Shown here: piece after piece, positions 8,329 to 14,798 of the stretch | Layout: each line of letters opens with the position of its first letter | How positions within the stretch are numbered: the stretch's first letter is position 1 | Source of the DNA: DASZGL01 sp035938875 | GTDB taxonomy: Bacteria > Chloroflexota > Dormibacteria > Aeolococcales > Aeolococcaceae | Reading direction: 5' to 3' | Assembly (NCBI GenBank): GCA_035938875.1 | Contig: DASZGL010000044.1 | Span: 1 to 36,122 of the forward strand | Length of the DNA stretch: 36,122 nucleotides | Program-made: the position numbers and the translations under genes | The notes under the pieces: generated by a model | What the model saw: only the letters and a program-made list of their open reading frames with translations | What the model was told of the DNA's origin: nothing | The model's database searches: none

Positions 8329-9251
8329 CCGGCCTCCCCGACGGGGCCTACATCCGCGACGATCTCAGGGGCGATCCGTTCGCGTGCGACACCGTGATCC
8401 TCGATGTCGACGGCGTGCTCGTCGACGTCAGCCGGTCGTTCCGCGAGGTGATCCGCCGGACCGCCACTCACGTGCAGCGGCTCATGGGCGTCGCCGATCC
8501 GTGGACCCCGTCGCCGGCGGACATCAGCGCCTTCAAACGCGCCGGCGGATTCAACGACGACATCGACATGAGCATCGCCATGACCGCAATCGGCGCCGGG
8601 GGCCGAGGCGATGAGGTGATGCGCCTGGCGCACGGCGTCGAGGAGGCCGGCAGTGGTCTACGCGGGCTGCGCGAGGTGGCTCCGGACCTGCCTCGCGTCG
8701 AGGGCCGGCTGGTGTTGCGCGTCTTCGACGAGTACTACTGGGGGAGGCGGGACTATCTCAGTGTGTTCGCCGAACCCGCGCAGCACGTCGACAGTGACAG
8801 CGGACTGATCGACGCCGAGCGGCCCCTCGTCGGCGTCGACTTCGTCAATCAGCTGCGCGCCACTGGCGTCGAGCGGGTTGCGCTGATCACCGGGCGCACG
8901 CCGGTGGAGCTGTCCACCGCGCTGCGCCGCCTCCGTTGGGCCAACGTCGAGATCGCCGCCGTGGTCACCGGTGACATGGTGCGCAAGCCCGATCCCGTGT
9001 GCCTCGACATCGTGTTCGAGCAGTGCAAGAGCACCGCCGCGTTGTACGTCGGCGACGTCCGCGACGACTGGGAGCTGGTCCGGCGCTTTCGTGCCGAGCG
9101 GCATCCACCGCCAGCCGATGTTCGCTGCGTCCTCGTCGGCGTCGAGGAGGAGATGGCTGTCTACCGCGAGATGGGCGTGGACGCCACCGTGCCACGCACC
9201 CAGCACGTCACCGCGCTGGTGCGTGAGTGGCGCTTCACACCGAGTGAATGA
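8325..9251 (+). CDS. HAD-superfamily phosphatase (IA hypothetical-1 type)
   Basis: A 308-aa haloacid-dehalogenase hydrolase with all four catalytic motifs: I, ILDVDGVLVDVSRSF (nucleophile D27, acid D29); II, LITGRTP; III, the lysine in MVRKPDP; IV, YVGDVRDDWE. The motif I context (DVDGVLVDVxxSF/Y) is that of the small subfamily named HAD-SF-IA-hyp1, found in scattered cyanobacteria and archaea, with no settled substrate. This assignment rests on recalled motif similarity. The GTG start overlaps the dnaE TGA (GTGA), so it depends on dnaE translation. Its 3' end overlaps the convergent yggT gene by 17 nt. A phosphatase or sugar/nucleotide-phosphate role is likely; nothing in the sequence ties it to replication except the coupling. 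Confidence 0.82.
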   Translation: MTGLPDGAYIRDDLRGDPFACDTVILDVDGVLVDVSRSFREVIRRTATHVQRLMGVADPWTPSPADISAFKRAGGFNDDIDMSIAMTAIGAGGRGDEVMRLAHGVEEAGSGLRGLREVAPDLPRVEGRLVLRVFDEYYWGRRDYLSVFAEPAQHVDSDSGLIDAERPLVGVDFVNQLRATGVERVALITGRTPVELSTALRRLRWANVEIAAVVTGDMVRKPDPVCLDIVFEQCKSTAALYVGDVRDDWELVRRFRAERHPPPADVRCVLVGVEEEMAVYREMGVDATVPRTQHVTALVREWRFTPSE

Positions 9252-9795
9252 CGATCTCGTCGAGGATTCGCTGAGCCACGAAGTAGGCCACCACGAAGAC
9301 GGCGAAGGCGAGCAGAGCGGCCATGTCAAGGGAGCGTGAGCGTGGCATCACCGAGGCGAACGGCCGCACCAGTGGCGTTGAGGCGTCGCGCACCATCCGT
9401 ACCAGCGGATGAAAGGGGTCGGCGTGGAACATGGACATGACGAGCCGGAGCAGAACGATGATGACGAAGAAGATGATGATGTCGAGAACGACTCGACGAA
9501 TGATCAGCGCCAGGACGAAAGTCACGCTGACAGGCACACCGTTGGCGATGGGGTCGATGATCGTCCGGATCTGATCGAGCACGATGATCGCCAGGATGGG
9601 GGACAGGTCGAACCCCGCGAAGGTCGGCAGGATGCGCCGGAACGGATACAGCACGGGGTCCACAACGGTGCGCAGTGCGCGGACCAGCGGGTTCCATGGA
9701 TCGACCCCGGGGAACCAGGACAGCGCGACGCGAATGAGGATAAGGATGATCTCGATGTAGAGGAGGGTCGAGATCAGGCCGGCGAGGTCTCGCAC
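9235..9795 (-). CDS. YggT-family membrane protein with two YggT repeats
   Basis: A 186-aa integral membrane protein with about four membrane segments arranged as two copies of the YggT unit. The first has IRVALSWFPGVDPWNPLVRAL then VDPVLYPFRRILP; the second has LRLVMSMFHADPFHPLVRMV then STPLVRPFASVMP. The internal duplication is clear in these aligned Pro-rich stretches. YggT proteins are linked to ion homeostasis and, in Gram-positive relatives (YlmG/SepF neighbourhood), to division or envelope maintenance; the biochemical role is not known. The GTG start sits 6 nt after a TATACT box, as for a leaderless mRNA. The gene follows the LLM oxidoreductase by 28 nt but has its own promoter box, and converges on the HAD gene with a 17-nt overlap. 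Confidence 0.88.
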   Translation of the reverse strand: MRDLAGLISTLLYIEIILILIRVALSWFPGVDPWNPLVRALRTVVDPVLYPFRRILPTFAGFDLSPILAIIVLDQIRTIIDPIANGVPVSVTFVLALIIRRVVLDIIIFFVIIVLLRLVMSMFHADPFHPLVRMVRDASTPLVRPFASVMPRSRSLDMAALLAFAVFVVAYFVAQRILDEIVIHSV

Positions 9796-9801
9796 GCGGC
9801 G

Positions 9802-9807
9802 AGTATA
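9802..9807 (-). promoter_or_regulatory. -10 element of yggT, leaderless type
   Basis: On the minus strand TATACT is followed by 6 nt and then the GTG start at 9795, so transcription would begin at or next to the start codon. CTGACA lies 14 nt upstream of the box, which is short for a -35 spacing. Confidence 0.5.
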
Positions 9808-9823
9808 GGCACCGCACTGACTG

Positions 9824-10834
9824 TCAGCCGCCCGGTGCCAGCTCCCGCACCATACGGCGAATTGCAGCGCGTCGCTGTTCCATGTCCCTCACTCCGCTGA
9901 AGGGTGCCACCACGGGGACGCGGACGCCAGCTTGAACGTACTCGTCGAGGCGCGCGCGACACGCGTCGACGCCGCCGATGACGAGCAGGTCGCCAAGGAG
10001 GTCGTCGCCCATCGCCGCGAGCGCTGCGTTGCGGTCACCACCGCGCCAGGCATCGAGCACCGGGTCGATCAGCGGGCCGAGTCCGAGCCAGCGCAGGAAC
10101 GCCTCGTACGGGGGCGAGGTGACGTACGCGGCCAGGAGAAATCGCGCGGCGAACCGCGTCTCGTCGCTCATCTCGTCGGTGCACACCATGTGCCGAGCGA
10201 CGACGTCGATGCCCTCGGGATCGCGACCGGCGGCGCTGGCTCCGGCGCGGACCTCGTCGAGCACCTGCGGAACAGCGCGCGCAGGCAGGAAGTTGATGAT
10301 CACGCCGTCAGCAACCTCGCCGGCGAGCCGCAGCATGCCGGCTCGCAACGCACCGACGTACACCGGGACGTGCGCGCCGGGAGGCATGTCGAGGCGGAAA
10401 CCTCCGCGAGAACCAGCGGCGAGATTCATGCGCTCTCCGGCAAAGGCGAGGCGCATCCGTCGCACCGTCTCGCGGACCGAGGACACGGGCTTGGTGTAGG
10501 TGATGCCGTTCCAGCTCTCGACGATCGTCTGTGTCGACGCACCGACGCCGAGAATGAAGCGTCCCGGCGCCGCCTGCTCGCAGGCCGTCGCCGACATCGC
10601 CAGGAGCGCGGGCCCACGCGTGTACGAGGCGACGATCGCCGTGCCCAGGCGCACAGTCGTGGTGTGTGACGCCGCGTGGACGAGGGGACTGAAGCCGTCG
10701 ATCCCCGAGGTTTCGAACGACCAGAGATCGGTGTAGCCGAGTTGCTCGGCCTCGGTGACGATGTCACCGTGCTCGGCGAGGGTGTGGCCGTGCAGCGGAA
10801 TGGTGAGTCCATAGCGGCGTTCCGCTGGACTCAC
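9824..10834 (-). CDS. LLM-class flavin/F420-dependent oxidoreductase
   Basis: A 336-aa luciferase-like monooxygenase-fold protein. The N-terminus (YGLTIPLHGHTLAEHGD), the DLWSFETSGIDGFSPL strand, GRFILGVGAST and VPVYVGALRAGMLRLAGEVA are typical of the F420-dependent subgroup (Mer and methylene-H4MPT reductase-like families). The cofactor, F420 or FMN, cannot be proven from sequence, but the PVYVGA...LAGEVADG pattern is common in F420 members. The GTG start overlaps the lgt stop codon (GTGA), so the two are translated together. No substrate is suggested by neighbours, which are envelope genes. F420 use would favour an actinobacterial, chloroflexotal or related host. Confidence 0.85.
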   Translation of the reverse strand: MSPAERRYGLTIPLHGHTLAEHGDIVTEAEQLGYTDLWSFETSGIDGFSPLVHAASHTTTVRLGTAIVASYTRGPALLAMSATACEQAAPGRFILGVGASTQTIVESWNGITYTKPVSSVRETVRRMRLAFAGERMNLAAGSRGGFRLDMPPGAHVPVYVGALRAGMLRLAGEVADGVIINFLPARAVPQVLDEVRAGASAAGRDPEGIDVVARHMVCTDEMSDETRFAARFLLAAYVTSPPYEAFLRWLGLGPLIDPVLDAWRGGDRNAALAAMGDDLLGDLLVIGGVDACRARLDEYVQAGVRVPVVAPFSGVRDMEQRRAAIRRMVRELAPGG

Positions 10835-11718
10835 GCAGGCGCCTCGCGGGTCACCACGCCGGCGACGGCAGTGCCGTCCGTGCCGGTCACGGCGGCAGCG
10901 GACGGGGGAAAGCGCCGTCGCAGCACGATCAGCATAGGCACGACGACGGCGAGGATGACGATCGCTGTCACCTGCGCCTGCTTGAGGTGCCAGAGCACGG
11001 TTGGCTCACTGGCCCGCCAGAAGAAGACGATGATCTGACTGATCGAGTACAGCGCCACGTAGCTGATCGCCATCACCCCCATGCGCACGCGGTGGCGCAT
11101 CGCAAAGAGGATGACGCCGATGAGGATTGTGGCGAGCATCTCGTAGGCGCCGGCCGGTTGATAGGCGACGCAGGGGGCCGGCGGATTGCAGTACGAAAAG
11201 CCGCTCTGCAGCACCGCGTTGGGGTTCGAGTACGACGTCGCCCAGGGGAGACTGCTGGGATCGCCGAGGATGTCTCCGTTGATGATGTTGCCGATGCGCC
11301 CGATCGGCTGGCCGACCACAGCGAAGAGGGCGCAGGCGTCGACGAGCAGCCAGTAGGAGACGCGATCGCGCCAGGCGAAGACAGCGAGCAGCGCGAACAC
11401 CGAGATGATGGCGCCGAAGAACGCCATGCCCCCGTTCCACACCGCGATGACGTCGACCGCGCTATGGATGCGGTCGGTGTTCTGAACGTCGTAGTAGAGG
11501 CGAGCGCCGATCAACCCGACGACGATGCACCACGTCGTCAACCGGTCGATGGCCGGCTGCGACATGCCGTGGCGGCGAAGCTCGGGACTGGCGCCGAACT
11601 TCCAAGCCGCCCAGAAGGCGACCGCGTAGCCGACTCCGTACCAGTGGATCGACAGCCCGCCGATGTGGACGACGGGGTCGATGTTGATGTTGATGACCGC
11701 CGGCAGGGCGTGAATCAC
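10831..11718 (-). CDS. lgt: prolipoprotein diacylglyceryl transferase
   Basis: A 295-aa multi-pass inner-membrane enzyme that moves diacylglycerol from phosphatidylglycerol onto the lipobox cysteine of prolipoproteins. The N-terminus has LSIHWYGVGYAVAFWAAW, then VGLIGARLYYDV and NGGMAFFGAII; the Lgt signature appears as GRIGNIINGDILG, where the usual Glu after Asn is Asp. The usual His-Pro before LYE is YQPAGAYE. About seven membrane spans are visible and the tail is basic then Ala/Thr-rich. The GTG start (VIHALPAV...) lies 46 nt after the pqqD-like gene; no strong ribosome site is seen. It is coupled to the LLM gene downstream. Its presence supports lipoprotein export in this organism. Confidence 0.9.
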   Translation of the reverse strand: MIHALPAVININIDPVVHIGGLSIHWYGVGYAVAFWAAWKFGASPELRRHGMSQPAIDRLTTWCIVVGLIGARLYYDVQNTDRIHSAVDVIAVWNGGMAFFGAIISVFALLAVFAWRDRVSYWLLVDACALFAVVGQPIGRIGNIINGDILGDPSSLPWATSYSNPNAVLQSGFSYCNPPAPCVAYQPAGAYEMLATILIGVILFAMRHRVRMGVMAISYVALYSISQIIVFFWRASEPTVLWHLKQAQVTAIVILAVVVPMLIVLRRRFPPSAAAVTGTDGTAVAGVVTREAPA

Positions 11719-11764
11719 GGCGGCACATCATGCCATCCCTGGACACTCGCCTCAGCCGACGCGA

Positions 11765-12052
11765 TCAGCCGAACTGCACCAGTCCGGCGGCGGCGCATTC
11801 GTCAAGGAAGGCGGCGACGTCGGCGCGCACCTGCGCCCGAGGAGCGCCCGACCGTCTGGCCACCTCGGCGACGATGGTCGACTCGGTCCTCACGCCATCG
11901 CACAGCTCCCATACCGCCGCCGCTGTTCCCTCCAGGCGGAAGTAGTCGCCGCTGCGCGGATCGAGCAGGATGTGGCCGTCGCCAAGGTCGTCATCGAGCA
12001 CCGCCGTGTTGCGAAGCGGGGTGCGCGAGGCCATGACGCCGGCATCATGCAT
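11765..12052 (-). CDS. PqqD-like RiPP recognition protein (lasso B1 type)
   Basis: A 95-aa (or 89-aa, from the ATG at 12034) PqqD-fold protein. The sequence runs LDDDLGDGHILLDPRSGDYF, then LEGTAAAVWELCDG and a helical tail ending in LVQFG. This is the PqqD pattern: a winged-helix RiPP recognition element that binds the leader peptide and presents it to the maturation enzyme. In lasso clusters this protein (B1) delivers the precursor to the B2 peptidase, and a B2-bearing gene lies two genes upstream on the same strand. The gene overlaps the kinase-like gene by 8 nt. It probably recognises the YxxPxLxxxG leader of the peptide encoded at 14444-14683. Confidence 0.83.
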   Translation of the reverse strand: MHDAGVMASRTPLRNTAVLDDDLGDGHILLDPRSGDYFRLEGTAAAVWELCDGVRTESTIVAEVARRSGAPRAQVRADVAAFLDECAAAGLVQFG

Positions 12053-12935
12053 GGCCGGCGCCGAGCGCGTTCTCCAGCGCGGGGCGCAGCGGGGCGTCGG
12101 GCGACCCGGGGAACATGCGAAAGCCCGGCAGCCGGGCGAGTTGCAGAAGTCCCGCCCGAGTGGCGTCGAGGCTGTCCGGATCCATGGCCACCGGCGTGGC
12201 GGCGAGCAGGGCCGCGTACACGTCGTGCCGGGGTTCCGGCGTCATCCCCGGCTCTGCGCCACCCTCGCCCGGCCGATGGAGGACGACCACAGCCCGGCAG
12301 GGCAGCGGCCCGTGCCGCGGCACCGCCAGGACCGGTCGCTCGACCTGCCCGGGCACGCGCATGCGGATCCCCGAACCGATGCCGTGGACGGTCTCGCCGT
12401 CGATCAGCACGGTGTCGTCGGCGATCACCTCGAGCCCGTCGGCGGCAGCCCGGGCGGCGGCGGTGGACTTGCCCTGACCGCTGGGACCGACGAGAAGAAC
12501 CGCGCCGCCTGCCAGGACGACAGCGCCGGCGTGGAGGGGCAGGAGTCCCGTGGCTCGGAGTGCGCAGAGGAGCGCCAGGGCCACCAGGGGCAGGTGCCGC
12601 CCGGGCTCGCCGGCGGCCTCCGGGGCGCAGACGATCACCCGACGTCGCAGATCGAGAGACACGGCTGGATCGGCGCCCGGGATGGAAAACCAGCGCCGGC
12701 CGTCACCATCACCGCGAACCTCGACCAGCGGCTCGCCATGGAGGACGCTCAGTTCTTCGGGGACAAGGTCCACCGGCGCCAAGTCCAGCCGTACTGGAGC
12801 ACCGATTGCCACCCAGCCGGTGGCCGGAGTGGCTGCCGCGCCGAGCCAGGCCCTCAGTGGCTCGTTGAGGCCACCGCCGCGCAGCGCCAGTGAGCGACCG
12901 GCGACGAACAGGTGGATGCCGTCATTCCGGCTCAC
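12045..12935 (-). CDS. HPr kinase-like P-loop ATPase of lasso-type clusters
   Basis: A 296-aa protein. The C-terminal half has the HPr-kinase/PEPCK-like fold signature LHAGAVVLAGGAVLLVGPSG with Walker A GPSGQGKST (150-158) and a Walker B-like IADDTVLI (171-178); H135 precedes the P-loop. The N-terminal 110 residues are not recognised. Such kinases occur in lasso gene clusters; the one in the paeninodin cluster phosphorylates the precursor's C-terminal Ser. Here the likely substrate is the Ser/Thr-rich peptide encoded upstream; this is inference. It overlaps the B2 fusion gene by 14 nt upstream and the pqqD-like gene by 8 nt downstream, so the three form one translation unit. True HprK (carbohydrate control) is unlikely because the context lacks HPr. 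Confidence 0.82.
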   Translation of the reverse strand: MSRNDGIHLFVAGRSLALRGGGLNEPLRAWLGAAATPATGWVAIGAPVRLDLAPVDLVPEELSVLHGEPLVEVRGDGDGRRWFSIPGADPAVSLDLRRRVIVCAPEAAGEPGRHLPLVALALLCALRATGLLPLHAGAVVLAGGAVLLVGPSGQGKSTAAARAAADGLEVIADDTVLIDGETVHGIGSGIRMRVPGQVERPVLAVPRHGPLPCRAVVVLHRPGEGGAEPGMTPEPRHDVYAALLAATPVAMDPDSLDATRAGLLQLARLPGFRMFPGSPDAPLRPALENALGAGHA

Positions 12936-14274
12936 GGGTCAGCAGCCCCCGATAGACGTCCGCAATGCCCGGCGGCTCGGCGACGGCGACCCCATCGAGG
13001 CTGCACCAGGCGTGAACCGCGAAGCCGCCTCCAGCATCGACGAGATGGCCCACCGTCCAGCGCGGGCGCAGTCCGCGCCGTCGCAGCATCGCGTAGAGGA
13101 TGAGGCTGCGCTTCAGGCAGCGACCGCGCACACCGATCACCGGCGAGCCGAGCACGGCATCGATGCGCGAGCCGAGCAACGCCGCGGTCTCGGCGGGGTC
13201 CTCCAGCTCGAGCCTTCGCCTGGGAAGGCGGCGGGAGACGGCATCGACCGCCCGCCACACCGCCTGCGCCGGAGCCAGGCGCAGCCCCGCCGCGAGCACC
13301 ACGCTGGCAGCGGCTATGCCGGTACGGGGCCGCCGCGGCGTCGCCATCCGGCGGACGGTCCGTGGCGCGTCGCGAAGGAGCTCCCTCGGGTGCCGCCAGG
13401 GTTCCTCGCCGATGTACAGCCGCGCCCGGGTTGCCGCAAGGTCGGGCAGCGCAAAGCGCGCGATGCGCCGGGTGCGGACCGACGGCGGTGTCAGCGGCCA
13501 CTGGCCGTCGAAGAGCGGCGCCAGCGCCCGGCGCCGCCAGGCAGACCGCGGCAACCCGCGCGCCTCCTCCGGCGCGTCGAGCCCGAGCTGCCCGGCGAGG
13601 ATGAGCGACACGGACACGATGGTCCGGCAGCGGGCGCGGTCGGCGAGCTTTACGACCAGCTCCCAGTCAAGACCCTGGCCACCGGGCGCGGAGGCGCCGG
13701 CGACCACCAGGTCAACCAGCCAGATGAGCCGGTCGAAGCAGTGGTAGGGCTTGGCCGCGTGCACAGCCAGAGCGACCAGTTCGTCCTCGGCGGGAAGCGT
13801 CGTGGTCTCGACGCCGAAGCAGGTCACCGGGATGCGTCGCGCCCACAGCTGGTCGGCGGTCAGCCGGGTTGCTCGCTCCCTTGGGGTGTCGAGGGCGTCA
13901 TGCACCTCGAGCGGGAGCGAGGGAAGGTCAGGGTGGACCAGGGTGGTGTCGTGGCGGCGGCTGTCGATCGCGTGGTCGACGCTCCACCCCGCGCGCGTCA
14001 GCAGGCCGACGGCGCGATCGTGGCTGCCCGTGGGCAGGATGAGGTCGATATCCACCATCGGCCGCAAGGCGGGCCGGGGGTATCGCGCCGCCAGGGTGGG
14101 GCCCTTGAAGACCAAGGGGTCGAGCCCGCCGCGGCGGAGGGGACCCACCGCCAGGTCCAGCGCGCGGGGGAGCAGCAGGGCACGGGCCTGCCAGAGGCCG
14201 GCGTCGCGGCGGAGACGTTCCTGGGCGGCGCCGAGCCGGTCGACAACGCCGGCGCGCTCCAGTGCTGTCAGCAC
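12922..14274 (-). CDS. nucleotidyltransferase fused to lasso B2-type transglutaminase-like peptidase
   Basis: At least 450 aa with two domains. Residues 1-260 resemble the NTP_transf_5 family: LVFKGPTLAARY (54-65) and the metal-binding DxD in VDIDLIL (74-80). Residues 335-450 are the transglutaminase-like B2 peptidase of lasso clusters: the catalytic triad is C386 (GRCLKRSLILYAMLRR), H421 (VHAWCSLDG) and D427, so leader cleavage should be possible. The coordinates use the first canonical start (GTG, 14274), but the same frame is open to 14496 and residues just upstream (TADLIWLAARPDPELHSIVG) look like the true N-terminus of the family. No ATG, GTG or TTG occurs there, so the real start is non-canonical (CTG at 14394 or 14385 are candidates) or coupled to the precursor gene. 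Downstream it overlaps the kinase gene. Confidence 0.86.
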   Translation of the reverse strand: MLTALERAGVVDRLGAAQERLRRDAGLWQARALLLPRALDLAVGPLRRGGLDPLVFKGPTLAARYPRPALRPMVDIDLILPTGSHDRAVGLLTRAGWSVDHAIDSRRHDTTLVHPDLPSLPLEVHDALDTPRERATRLTADQLWARRIPVTCFGVETTTLPAEDELVALAVHAAKPYHCFDRLIWLVDLVVAGASAPGGQGLDWELVVKLADRARCRTIVSVSLILAGQLGLDAPEEARGLPRSAWRRRALAPLFDGQWPLTPPSVRTRRIARFALPDLAATRARLYIGEEPWRHPRELLRDAPRTVRRMATPRRPRTGIAAASVVLAAGLRLAPAQAVWRAVDAVSRRLPRRRLELEDPAETAALLGSRIDAVLGSPVIGVRGRCLKRSLILYAMLRRRGLRPRWTVGHLVDAGGGFAVHAWCSLDGVAVAEPPGIADVYRGLLTREPE

Positions 14275-14443
14275 GAGCGGGCCGACCCGCTGATCGATGC
14301 AGGCGTCGACGAGCAGATCGAAGTCGACCGGCGCCGAAGCCGAGCCGACGATGGAGTGGAGCTCTGGATCAGGCCGGGCAGCCAGCCAGATCAGGTCTGC
14401 CGTGGCAGCCCTGGTCTCCGTGCCCCCGGCTCGAGGATTAGGC

Positions 14444-14683
14444 TCAGTCGCTGCGGGTGTGGGCGTCGTCGCGCCGCCGCCTGGTGGCCAGCCCTGCCGC
14501 TACCAAGCCGGCCCCGGCGACCGCGCTGGGCCCGAGTCCGTGACTTGTTGCGGTCGTGTTGGGCGAGCCGCTCTGCGCGGCCAGCGTTCCGCCGGACGGG
14601 TTGCCGATGCTGGCGACGATGCTCGTGCCGGCAATCCGGCGCAAATTGCCCAATCGCTCCAGTTCGGGCGAGCGGTATGGCAC
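14444..14683 (-). CDS. lasso-type leader precursor peptide with anchor-like C-terminus
   Basis: A 79-aa peptide beginning VPYRSPELERLGNLRRIAGT. This is the Y-x-x-P-x-L-x-x-x-G...T leader pattern of lasso RiPP precursors. The GTG start follows AGGAGA by 7 nt, so the peptide begins right at the leader motif. Residues 21-48 are rich in Ser, Thr, Gly and Ala and contain no Asp or Glu. Residues 51-66 are a Gly/Ala/Val hydrophobic stretch, followed by RRRR (68-71) and an Asp/His/Arg tail. Without an acidic ring acceptor near the predicted core start it cannot form a classic lasso. The B2/nucleotidyltransferase, kinase and PqqD-like genes follow on the same strand. A longer in-frame start (ATG near 14763) lacks a good ribosome site. 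No signal peptide is present. Confidence 0.72.
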   Translation of the reverse strand: MPYRSPELERLGNLRRIAGTSIVASIGNPSGGTLAAQSGSPNTTATSHGLGPSAVAGAGLVAAGLATRRRRDDAHTRSD

Positions 14684-14690
14684 CTGGTTC

Positions 14691-14696
14691 TCTCCT
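14691..14696 (-). promoter_or_regulatory. ribosome binding site deciding the precursor start
   Basis: AGGAGA on the minus strand lies 7 nt before GTG (14683). It is the best ribosome site in this stretch and fixes the start of the precursor at the leader motif rather than at ATG codons farther upstream. Confidence 0.7.
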
Positions 14697-14770
14697 GCCG
14701 ATTGTCTGGCGTGGTTGCCCTGTAAAGGATTGAACGCTTCTCGGCGCCCATATCTTGCCATGACTCTCCA

Positions 14771-14783
14771 GACTGGCCCAGTC
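14771..14783. repeat. 13-bp inverted repeat upstream of the RiPP precursor
   Basis: GACTGGCCCAGTC has 6-bp perfect arms around one central base. It lies in the 115-nt gap between the second FemAB gene and the precursor, about 88 nt before the precursor start. It is too tight for a good hairpin and is better read as a possible protein-binding site. No clear TANNNT promoter box was found in this gap. Confidence 0.4.
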
Positions 14784-14798
14784 CTCGACTTGTGTCGG

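Noticed and set aside
12045..12935. Genuine HPr kinase of carbon catabolite control
   Set aside because: There is no HPr or PTS gene nearby and the gene is packed among lasso-type maturation genes, where kinase homologues with this fold are known.
14443..14446. Programmed +1 frameshift from the precursor into the B2 fusion gene
   Set aside because: The frames are suitably placed, but there is no slippery sequence or other signal; a non-canonical start is equally likely. Kept only as an option within the start-codon finding.
12550..14733. 727-codon plus-strand open frame across the RiPP locus
   Set aside because: It runs antisense to three recognisable genes and reads as low-complexity Arg/Pro/Gly sequence.
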